From JAFGDH01 sp964441265 (GTDB taxonomy: Archaea; Aenigmatarchaeota; Aenigmatarchaeia; QMZP01; QMZT01), in contig CAYYKJ010000014.1 of assembly GCA_964441265.1 (NCBI GenBank), forward strand, positions 1 to 32,475: a DNA stretch of 32,475 nt, in the 5' to 3' direction. Positions within the stretch are counted from its first letter, which is position 1. Every line of letters begins with the position of its first letter. Positions 1-6,023 of this stretch are shown here, one piece after another. The position numbers and the translations under genes were made by a program. The notes beneath the pieces are model-generated. The model did no database searches and was not told the DNA's origin. It saw nothing but the letters and a program-made list of their open reading frames with translations.

Positions 1-65
1 AAATTTACCCGGTGAAAAACAGTTCTGTGAAATAATATGCGGCGGTATTATTTAAATTTTATTCC

Positions 66-80
66 GTCCCGCGAACGGGA
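66..80 (-). terminator. UUCG-loop hairpin just 3' of the OB-fold gene
   Basis: On the minus strand TCCCG-TTCG-CGGGA forms a 5-bp stem with a TTCG tetraloop, starting 2 nt after the stop codon at 82-84. This is a plausible transcript-end or stabilising hairpin for the original OB-fold gene. No strong T-run follows directly, so the terminator role is tentative. Confidence 0.35.
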
Positions 81-81
81 A

Positions 82-209
82 TCAAACCTTCCGTATCTCC
101 GAACAGAAGCCGTAGATTTCGTATTCGTTGAAATATTTCTGGAACTTCCCGTCGAAGATTATCTCTTCCCCCTCCATTACGTCCGTCCTGCCGTATTTAA
201 CCGAACAGA
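82..209 (-). pseudogene. 3' fragment of an interrupted secreted OB-fold protein gene
   Basis: Minus-strand reading gives CSVKYGRTDVMEGEEIIFDG, then an aromatic-rich stretch ending GFCSEIRKV and a stop at 82-84. It has no start codon of its own in a sensible place and looks like the C-terminal half of a small OB-fold domain. Its first residues, CSVK, are also the last normal residues of the fragment ending at 10037. Both copies are encoded by the 13-bp direct repeat in the same frame. Joining 10317-10037 to 196-82 gives 396 nt, exactly 132 codons, with no internal stop. I infer that this is the displaced 3' end of that gene, separated by an inserted element. Confidence 0.82.
197..209 (+). repeat. 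Left 13-bp direct repeat (attL-like core)
   Basis: The sequence TTAACCGAACAGA is repeated perfectly at 10037-10049. In the minus strand it encodes part of CSVK in both gene fragments, in the same frame. Here it is preceded by AT, giving ATTTAACCG, which resembles the ATTTAACGG units repeated at 9877-9945. Confidence 0.85.
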
Positions 210-219
210 TTATCCTTAA

Positions 220-231
220 TTCCCGTATTTT
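220..231 (-). repeat. Left subterminal inverted repeat of the element
   Basis: On the minus strand AAAATACGGGAA reads outward towards the direct repeat, 10 bp from it. The same 12 bases lie at 10017-10028 on the plus strand, 8 bp from the right repeat. Similarity continues imperfectly on both sides (TTTcGG versus TTTgGA upstream). This could be a recombinase-binding arm or a transposon-like end. Confidence 0.65.
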
Positions 232-238
232 ACCGAAA

Positions 239-252
239 CCGCCAATTGGCGG
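239..252. repeat. 14-bp perfect palindrome near the left end
   Basis: CCGCCAATTGGCGG is self-complementary. It lies between the left inverted repeat and the first element gene at 272. It may be a regulator-binding site for the first gene or part of the recombination region. Confidence 0.4.
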
Positions 253-271
253 CGGATGCTAATATTTACCC

Positions 272-421
272 ATGAAAGGAATGAATCCCCTGACGCTGCT
301 GGTCGTGATAATAGCGATGACACTGCTGATAATCTACGTTGTGCTGCCTGCATTGCTGGCGGTCACCGGCTTCTCGTCCGCCCCGGCGGCATGGGAGCAT
401 TTCTGGGGGATGTTCTCGTGA
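272..421 (+). CDS. Small single-span membrane protein (49 aa)
   Basis: The frame opens with MKGMNPLTLLVVIIAMTLLI and continues hydrophobic to about residue 33, then ends in a short polar tail rich in Trp and Phe. It has one strong transmembrane helix with a short N-terminus. The stop TGA overlaps the GTG start of the next gene in GTGA, the usual sign of translational coupling. I do not recognise the family. Together the pair looks like a small membrane or virion-type unit of the element. A longer frame opening at 256 covers the same bases, but its residues before the GTG at 418 look non-coding. Confidence 0.6.
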   Translation: MKGMNPLTLLVVIIAMTLLIIYVVLPALLAVTGFSSAPAAWEHFWGMFS

Positions 422-933
422 GCAGGAAAAAGGTGATCGGGTGTATTGCAGTTCTGATCCTGATGGCATTCGCCACTAACTATGTAATAGGCGAGATCAC
501 CGGTCATCATTATCTCCCGCAGATGTTCCAAATAGGGCAGGGATTTACCACGCTCTCATTCAGTCAGATCAGCCTTGCCTCGTATGATCCGGATATTGCG
601 GGGAAGGTGTGGCTGATGTTCGTGGCGCAGTCCGGACTGGGACAGCACGCCTTCGGGGAGGTAAATGCCGAAACACTTCAGGATGACGGCTCACTTTCCA
701 GGAAAGGCTTCACCCTCGACCTGACGAACAGCGAGCAGAGATGCGTGTATCCCATAGCGCACGACCCCGGAGCACATATGGTTAACTATATGGACAGCGA
801 ACAGTATGAATGCGGTTTCTGGTCATGCCCGACGACGGAGCATGTCATGGAAGACTGCGGAAAATACGGCACCCCGTATATGGACAACATGGAGCACGCG
901 GAGGGCGGGCGCTATAAGTGGTGGGTAAATTGA
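418..933 (+). CDS. Membrane-anchored protein with an outer Cys-containing domain, function unknown
   Basis: I place the start at GTG 418, overlapping the stop of the preceding gene. The 171-aa product begins SRKKVIGCIAVLILMAFATN: a basic N-terminus then one transmembrane helix. The rest is hydrophilic, with FSQISLASYDPDIAGKVWLM near residues 50-70 and four cysteines in the C-terminal third (around CVYP, ECGFWSC and EDCGKYG) that could form disulfides outside the cell. It ends in an aromatic/basic KWWVN. No family is recognised. Position at the left end of the element, coupled to another membrane protein, suggests a structural or surface role, but that is inference. Confidence 0.65.
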   Translation: MSRKKVIGCIAVLILMAFATNYVIGEITGHHYLPQMFQIGQGFTTLSFSQISLASYDPDIAGKVWLMFVAQSGLGQHAFGEVNAETLQDDGSLSRKGFTLDLTNSEQRCVYPIAHDPGAHMVNYMDSEQYECGFWSCPTTEHVMEDCGKYGTPYMDNMEHAEGGRYKWWVN

Positions 934-938
934 TATTA

Positions 939-959
939 TTTTGAAAACAATTTTCAAAA
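939..959. terminator. Bidirectional hairpin between convergent genes
   Basis: TTTTGAAAA-CAA-TTTTCAAAA forms a 9-bp perfect stem with a 3-nt loop. It lies exactly between the stop at 931-933 and the minus-strand stop at 960, so it can serve both transcripts. Confidence 0.65.
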
Positions 960-1253
960 CTATTTCTTCTTTTTGCGCCTCCTGTACAATTCTCTTTGGT
1001 AATTTCTGTTGTATTCTCCTATCTTTTCGATATTTTTTCGATAATATTCCCTCTGGCGTTTCTTTTCTCTCTCCCTGACTTCGGGGCGCGAACGATACTC
1101 TCTCCTTTTCAGCTTGTTTTCCGGTCTTTTGTCATACTCTCTCCTTCTCTGCCTGTTCTCTGGTCTCTTCATGTATTCCTGTTGATAATGTTTTGAGCAG
1201 AGACCTTTCGCATGGGATTCCTTTTCGCATATAGAACATGGTGGTCTTGCCAT
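960..1253 (-). CDS. Small zinc-finger protein with basic repeats
   Basis: The 97-aa protein starts MARPPCSICEKESHAKGLCSKHY: CxxC followed by CxxH, a probable zinc site of the kind seen next to HNH-type nuclease folds in viruses and plasmids. The remaining 75 residues are very basic and semi-repetitive, with repeats of the type KRPENxxxRREY (three recognisable copies), ending in RRRKKKK. It lacks an obvious HNH catalytic core. Nucleic-acid binding is likely; a catalytic role is not supported. It is transcribed opposite to its neighbours and shares an intergenic region with the lipoprotein gene at 1314. Confidence 0.65.
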   Translation of the reverse strand: MARPPCSICEKESHAKGLCSKHYQQEYMKRPENRQRRREYDKRPENKLKRREYRSRPEVREREKKRQREYYRKNIEKIGEYNRNYQRELYRRRKKKK

Positions 1254-1282
1254 GATTAAAATTCAATAGATAGACTAAAAAA

Positions 1283-1293
1283 CATTTTTAAGC
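1283..1293 (+). promoter_or_regulatory. TATA-like box for the lipoprotein at 1314
   Basis: CATTTTTAAGC is centred about 26 nt upstream of ATG 1314, placing transcription start essentially at the start codon. The transcript is probably leaderless, in keeping with the lack of a Shine-Dalgarno motif here. Confidence 0.4.
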
Positions 1294-1313
1294 CAGTAGG
1301 GAAATTCTCAACC

Positions 1314-2054
1314 ATGAAGAAGGTTTTCATTCCCTTGCTCTTGATTTCGCTGGTCGTGGTCGCATCGGGCTGCACCTCTCAGACACCTACCTGCAATCCT
1401 CCATACACCCTAAAGGGAACAGAATGTTGCCTCGACCAGAACGGGAACAGTATCTGCGATACAGATGAACAACAAATATCTGATAACCAAGAAACAGGAA
1501 CTTGTGGGGATGGTGATTGCCAATCTGATGAAAACTGTTCTTCTTGCCCTCAGGATTGCGGGGAATGTCAAACACCAAGACCTGATTTGGTCATCTCCGA
1601 TTGGAATATAATCTCGGGATGGGAAGAACTTATTGTTGAGAACGAAAAAAACAATTTCAGTGTGTTACCTGGGTCGGATGCGCTGTTTGTTTCAACCATT
1701 ACCAACTATGGTGATGCTAGTGTTAATGACCTAGTTGAAAATATTGCTTGTAATATTCGGTCTGGCGACTATGATATTTTAAACAAAATAAATTATCATG
1801 GTTTTCAATGCCAGGATTCCAAATGCTCTTACATAGAAACAGAAAGTATTCTCGACAACAAAGGGACCATAGGTAAAAAGGTCAAACTATTCCCAAATGG
1901 ACAAACTATACTCAGTTTAAGGTTTATTGATGAAAATGCTGAACCACTAGTCTCTGAGTATACTATCGTTACCTGCAGTGTGAATGTTTTTTCCGAAGAG
2001 AATCCAGAAATATCATCAAATAATAACATTGAGATTCATTTCATTGCAGATTAA
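1314..2054 (+). CDS. Secreted lipoprotein with a Cys-rich motif
   Basis: The 246-aa product has an N-terminal signal ending in a lipobox (VVASGC, Cys20), so it should be lipid-anchored outside the membrane. A Cys-rich stretch around residues 26-85 contains CGDGDCQSDENCSSCPQDCGEC, nearly the same as a motif in the secreted protein at 28853-30427 (CGDGICDQNSENCTACPEDC). The rest (about 90-246) is beta-rich, with a phrase like VSTITNYGDASVND that recalls CARDB/Ig-like domains. Three genes downstream run in the same direction. The shared motif suggests exchange with host surface proteins. Function unknown. Confidence 0.75.
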   Translation: MKKVFIPLLLISLVVVASGCTSQTPTCNPPYTLKGTECCLDQNGNSICDTDEQQISDNQETGTCGDGDCQSDENCSSCPQDCGECQTPRPDLVISDWNIISGWEELIVENEKNNFSVLPGSDALFVSTITNYGDASVNDLVENIACNIRSGDYDILNKINYHGFQCQDSKCSYIETESILDNKGTIGKKVKLFPNGQTILSLRFIDENAEPLVSEYTIVTCSVNVFSEENPEISSNNNIEIHFIAD

Positions 2055-2081
2055 TGGCACAAATAGTAGTCGATGAGGTAT

Positions 2082-3068
2082 ATGGCAAGTACAATATTCA
2101 AGAAAAAAATTTCTTTGAAACATCTGATAATTATTATTGCTACAATATGCCTTATTTCTGCAGCCATCTTCTTATACCTCCAAAACAGGAAATTGTCCGA
2201 AACAATTGAACAGAGAGAAGAAGAAATATCCCTTCTATTAGACCGGGTATCTGAGATGGAAGAAGAAATTCAAAACAAATCCCAAAAAATCAATAGTTTG
2301 CAAGATGACGTACAAACCAAAGAGGCCACGATAGAGACCCAACAAACTCAAATCGCTAACCAGGAGGTTGAAATTAATAATCTGAACATTCAGGTCAGTT
2401 CCCTCAACCAGGAACTCGGGCAGACCCAAACCGAGCTCCAAGAGACATCACGATTATTGGGAATAGCTCAGAACTATGAAGAACGGGTCCAGCAAGGAAT
2501 TGACCTCACGAAAGCTTATGTACTTCTCGGACAATACGAAAAAACGAAAGATATAGTGTCTGGGATAACTGGAATATCTACTCCGTCTAACGACAGCGAA
2601 TTGTGGCTGAGGGGTAAACAGATATATGACTGGCTCGGTTCTAATTATCAATATTGTTCTGACAAAGGTTTCTGTATTGACGAGACCTACTGCACACAGA
2701 TTCAATTCTTCTCCCCGGATGAATTGTTGTATTATGGGTCTGATGATGTCCTTTGTGGGGATTGCGATGACAAAGCACAGTTATTCGCAGGAATGATGTA
2801 CGCTTCCGGTGTATCTCATGAGAAAGTTGTTGTGGCCTGCGGAACGGTCCCTGAAGGTGCGCACTGCTGGAATCTAATCAGAATTGGAGGGGATTGGTAC
2901 AGAATTGACCCCGTATGCTCAGACCCTGCGGGCTTCGTTTTGGAAAGATTCGGGCTAGGTTTCCTCTCTTCATCGAGCTATCCATCCAATGAATACAGAA
3001 ATGTTGACTGTTTCAACTCTTATTACAGCAGTTCGTGGTATAACCCAGAAGGATACTATTACTTTTAA
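2082..3068 (+). CDS. Membrane-anchored coiled-coil protein with a transglutaminase-like domain
   Basis: Counting from the upstream ATG at 2073, residues 18-36 form a transmembrane helix and about 37-140 a long coiled coil of heptads rich in Glu, Gln and Leu. The C-terminal part holds a transglutaminase/protease-like fold: Cys231 in CGDCDDKA, His264 in GAHCWN and Asp279 in YRIDP give the Cys-His-Asp triad in the usual order and spacing. I prefer ATG 2082 because the GAGGTAT before it is repeated exactly before ATG 3642. Many archaeal proteins of this fold are surface proteases or cross-linkers; the substrate is unknown. The coiled coil would hold the catalytic domain away from the membrane. 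Confidence 0.78.
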   Translation: MASTIFKKKISLKHLIIIIATICLISAAIFLYLQNRKLSETIEQREEEISLLLDRVSEMEEEIQNKSQKINSLQDDVQTKEATIETQQTQIANQEVEINNLNIQVSSLNQELGQTQTELQETSRLLGIAQNYEERVQQGIDLTKAYVLLGQYEKTKDIVSGITGISTPSNDSELWLRGKQIYDWLGSNYQYCSDKGFCIDETYCTQIQFFSPDELLYYGSDDVLCGDCDDKAQLFAGMMYASGVSHEKVVVACGTVPEGAHCWNLIRIGGDWYRIDPVCSDPAGFVLERFGLGFLSSSSYPSNEYRNVDCFNSYYSSSWYNPEGYYYF

Positions 3069-3090
3069 ACTATCTCTTTAATTTTTCTTC

Positions 3091-3645
3091 ATGTGGAAGG
3101 GTAAAGCACTTTTGATTCCATCTTTGATTTTACTGACTTTGGTGATTTCTGGATGTACAAACTTAGATAATCTAAATCCATTCACAACAAATATTGTTGA
3201 TTTGGCGCAAAACTCAGAGAACTATCTGGGAAAAGAAATAACCATAACTTCATTTATCATGAATTATGGAATAAGTCAACCCCTCCAATGGCTTGAATAT
3301 TATGCATGGGAAGAAAACGAAGAAGGGAAGACCATAAAATTCCCCCTTCAATATGAGAAATTTTACTGCGTTAAGTGTCAAGTAACTGGTACTGTGGAAA
3401 GAATTGAAGTATGCACTTGCCAGAGACAAGATTGCTATGAAGGCCGACCTTGCGAAGATTGGTATGAGTCGCCAATCAGAGGGACAAGTGAAAAGGAGGT
3501 GGACAATTGCAAGGGCAGTAAGACAGCAGACAGTATTTTTGGTAAAATAACCTACAATTACAGATGTAAATCAGATTCCACGCGCTATCTCTATTACCTC
3601 AATGTCACAAAGGTTAGGTCGTTAGATTCTAGGCGAGGTATATGA
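3091..3645 (+). CDS. Lipoprotein with probable OB-like domain
   Basis: The 184-aa protein has a signal peptide with lipobox VISGC (Cys22). After it, IVDLAQNSENYLGKEITITS resembles the opening of secreted OB-fold proteins (the NxxxYxGKxVxxxG pattern). Several Cys pairs follow (CVKC, CTCQRQDC, CEDW). Its stop overlaps the start of the nuclease gene at 3642 (ATGA), so the two are probably translated together. A surface lipoprotein coupled to a cytoplasmic nuclease gene is an odd pairing. Family assignment is weak. Confidence 0.7.
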   Translation: MWKGKALLIPSLILLTLVISGCTNLDNLNPFTTNIVDLAQNSENYLGKEITITSFIMNYGISQPLQWLEYYAWEENEEGKTIKFPLQYEKFYCVKCQVTGTVERIEVCTCQRQDCYEGRPCEDWYESPIRGTSEKEVDNCKGSKTADSIFGKITYNYRCKSDSTRYLYYLNVTKVRSLDSRRGI

Positions 3646-4427
3646 AAAGCCCACTTTGCAGCAAGGATGAAGAGAAAATTCTATTGGATACCATTAATAG
3701 AAAGGGCTTCATGTTAGAAGAAAAGACTATAAAAATAATAAAAAATCTCAATGGTATTGAACTCATTCACCCAAGAAAGGGATTGGGTAAAGGAAAAGAC
3801 AGAATTGAAATCGATGTTCTGTTCCATACACCTAGATGTGTCTTTGTGGTTGAATGCAAAAAAACAGAGTATTCATGGATATTCCCAAAGGAAATTGGCA
3901 GTCCGAACTCAGTTGTCATGGTTTATCATTCCCCTGATGGTATTAAACCAAAACAGAGAAGAACCAGCGACATTGAATCGGTCACATCTGATATTGATGT
4001 CGTAATTGATGCACAAGGAAAACTTGAGCGTAATAACAAAAAAAGGATTAGGACTGCGAGCAATGATGTGAACAAGGGGATTCGCCAGGCGTTGAAAGAA
4101 ATGGGGGCTGCACTTGGACTTAGCGGTATTCAGGATAAAAAAATATATGCAATCTTGGTGTCCAATGCAAAATTGTACATGCTTGATTACAATTCGAAAA
4201 AAATCGATGCTAGAGGCAATCTAACTGATTTTTCTCAGCTTAGGCCCGTGGATTTTATTGCATATAATTTTCCGGAAGAGATTTATGAAGGCAGTTCCGA
4301 TAATCCGATAAGAAAAGGACGCAGGAAAGGAAAATGGGAAATGGTCGACAACACAAAGACTGTTTTTGTTACGAATATAGAATCCCTTGAAAATTTGATA
4401 ATTTTGTTAAGAGACTGGGATGTTTAG
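3642..4427 (+). CDS. PD-(D/E)XK nuclease-like protein
   Basis: The 261-aa protein contains the core of the PD-(D/E)XK nuclease fold: Asp58 in RIEIDVLF, then Glu71-x-Lys73 in CVFVVECKKTE, with hydrophobic strands on both sides. Residues 20-50 form a helix-rich lead-in as in Mrr/HJC-type or NERD-like enzymes. It is therefore probably a DNA endonuclease of restriction or repair type. The start ATG overlaps the preceding stop, and GAGGTAT precedes it. About 500 bp downstream lie the Mre11/Rad50-like genes. No methylase or helicase partner is present, so a classic restriction system is unlikely. The fold call is good; the role is inference. Confidence 0.75.
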   Translation: MKSPLCSKDEEKILLDTINRKGFMLEEKTIKIIKNLNGIELIHPRKGLGKGKDRIEIDVLFHTPRCVFVVECKKTEYSWIFPKEIGSPNSVVMVYHSPDGIKPKQRRTSDIESVTSDIDVVIDAQGKLERNNKKRIRTASNDVNKGIRQALKEMGAALGLSGIQDKKIYAILVSNAKLYMLDYNSKKIDARGNLTDFSQLRPVDFIAYNFPEEIYEGSSDNPIRKGRRKGKWEMVDNTKTVFVTNIESLENLIILLRDWDV

Positions 4428-4484
4428 TACATAATATTTTCTTTGTTGGTTCTCCGTCTTGGCATTTGGGGCGGATATGTATAC

Positions 4485-4835
4485 CTAGAGGGCCTCTTTG
4501 TTGTCGAGATATGCCCCATAAGTGAGTGAAATAAAACCTAGTATTACAGTAGCGAACATTATCCAAACAAACAAGTTAATAGAATTCGCAATGTTTTTCG
4601 GGTTTACTCTTCCTGTCTCCTCCTTATATTTTTGAGCAAGTTCACAGTAAGTCTCGTTTATTGGAGGGTCTTCGTATAAGCATTTTATAGTGGAGTCATC
4701 TATCATCTTTATCAAAGTGATTTGATTAGCCCTCATAGAATTCAATGTACTGAACATGAACCCTATATCAATAATTATTACTCCGATAAACGCGAAGCAG
4801 AATTTCGCCGTTTGATAGAATGCTTTTGCATTCAT
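4485..4835 (-). CDS. Two-span membrane protein, unknown
   Basis: The 116-aa protein has one hydrophobic helix near residues 8-30 (FCFAFIGVIIIDIGFMF) and a second near 85-108 (LFVWIMFATVILGFISLTYG). Between them is a charged loop of about 50 residues with two cysteines (KCLYEDPP and TYCELAQ) that could pair outside the cell. It is on the opposite strand to the flanking nuclease genes, which splits what would otherwise be one run. No family recognised. Confidence 0.6.
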   Translation of the reverse strand: MNAKAFYQTAKFCFAFIGVIIIDIGFMFSTLNSMRANQITLIKMIDDSTIKCLYEDPPINETYCELAQKYKEETGRVNPKNIANSINLFVWIMFATVILGFISLTYGAYLDNKEAL

Positions 4836-4891
4836 ATGTTAATAATAATTCTATGAGCGGATTCAAAAAGGTAATTGAAGAGAGAAAAAAA

Positions 4892-4900
4892 GTTATAAAG
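4892..4900 (+). promoter_or_regulatory. TATA-like box for the Mre11/Rad50-like operon
   Basis: GTTATAAAG is centred about 29 nt before ATG 4925, suggesting a very short or absent leader. It marks an independent promoter for the two-gene nuclease operon. Confidence 0.45.
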
Positions 4901-4924
4901 CTACCTGTTTTATTTTAATACGAT

Positions 4925-6022
4925 ATGGATGAGGAAGTAAAAATAATTCATACCGGAGACTTACATTTGGGCATGACCTTCAAGTCTTTAGGTGAAAAAT
5001 CAAAACTACATAGAAGGGACTGCCAAGATGTTTTTTCAAATATTATTGATTTGACTATAACGGAGAAAGCTGATGCATTGTTAATAGCAGGAGATTTATT
5101 CGATAAATCCAATCCATCTAAATCTATTGTGAGTTTTGTCATAGGAGAATTAAAGAGATTAAAAGAAGGAAACATCCCTGTTTTTATTATTACTGGAAAT
5201 CATGATCCTTACAAAAAAGATAGCCTTTGGTTTAGTTATAAATTCCCTTCGAATGTATTCATTTTTGACAGTAACAATTTAGAACCAAAGGCAATTGGAA
5301 ATTTAGAGATTTATGGCTTGGCTTATATAAATGATACAAAAGAACCTCTGAAAGGATTTAGTGCTAAAAAGAGTGATAGATTCAAAATAGGATTAATTCA
5401 TGGTTCCACAACAAATATCAAAGAGGATGATCCCGAATATAATTATAGACCAATTACAAAAACTCAAATCAATAATTCTGGATTGAATTATATTGCTTTG
5501 GGACATTTTCACGACTTGTTGGATTTAAAAACCAAAGTGAAATGTTTTTATTCTGGTTCCCCTGAAGGATTGAACTTCAAAAATAAGCCTGATTCAGGGG
5601 TTTTGATTGTTAGTTATAAAAGAGGAGAGGTTTCAGTAAAACACCATAAAACTGCCATTAGAGAATTTCATAATATTGAAATAGACTGCACAAAAATGGA
5701 TAATGATTCAGAGATTAGAAAAACTCTTCAAAAAAATAAAGACGAAAATAAAATATTAAGACTGATTTTAAGGGGAAGTCCCTCTTTAGATTTTCATTTA
5801 GATAAAGAGTTGCTAGAGGAAGAATTTTCTTCTGATTATTTTTATTTAAAAATTGATGACAAGATACATATTCCCGACAATTTGCAAGAAGATGAAACAA
5901 TCAGAGGACAATTCATCAAATTGGTTAATCGGGAAATTAAAAAGGAAAATAGCGAAGAAAAAAAGAAAAGATTAGAGAATGCTTTGAGAATTGGTATTGG
6001 ATATTTAGATAAGAAGTTGTAA
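4925..6022 (+). CDS. Mre11/SbcD/YhaO-like DNA phosphoesterase
   Basis: The 365-aa protein has all the metallophosphoesterase motifs in order: GDLHLG (residues 11-16), GDLFD (56-60), GNHD (91-94), LIHGS (His159) and GHFH (193-196). In this family these bind two Mn ions and cleave DNA ends together with a Rad50/SbcC-type ATPase. Residues about 235-365 would form the capping and ATPase-binding part and are highly charged. The next gene starts 1 nt after the stop and encodes that ATPase. The pair is AT-rich and sits inside the element, so it is unlikely to be the host's main Mre11. The closest style is the YhaO/SbcD group. Confidence 0.9.
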   Translation: MDEEVKIIHTGDLHLGMTFKSLGEKSKLHRRDCQDVFSNIIDLTITEKADALLIAGDLFDKSNPSKSIVSFVIGELKRLKEGNIPVFIITGNHDPYKKDSLWFSYKFPSNVFIFDSNNLEPKAIGNLEIYGLAYINDTKEPLKGFSAKKSDRFKIGLIHGSTTNIKEDDPEYNYRPITKTQINNSGLNYIALGHFHDLLDLKTKVKCFYSGSPEGLNFKNKPDSGVLIVSYKRGEVSVKHHKTAIREFHNIEIDCTKMDNDSEIRKTLQKNKDENKILRLILRGSPSLDFHLDKELLEEEFSSDYFYLKIDDKIHIPDNLQEDETIRGQFIKLVNREIKKENSEEKKKRLENALRIGIGYLDKKL

Positions 6023-6023
6023 A

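Noticed and set aside
37..219. 60-aa plus-strand frame at the left end
   Set aside because: The opposite strand carries the clear C-terminal OB-fold fragment, so this is its antisense shadow.
256..420. Longer N-terminus for the protein at 418
   Set aside because: Those bases encode a convincing 49-aa membrane protein in another frame that overlaps the GTG start as GTGA.
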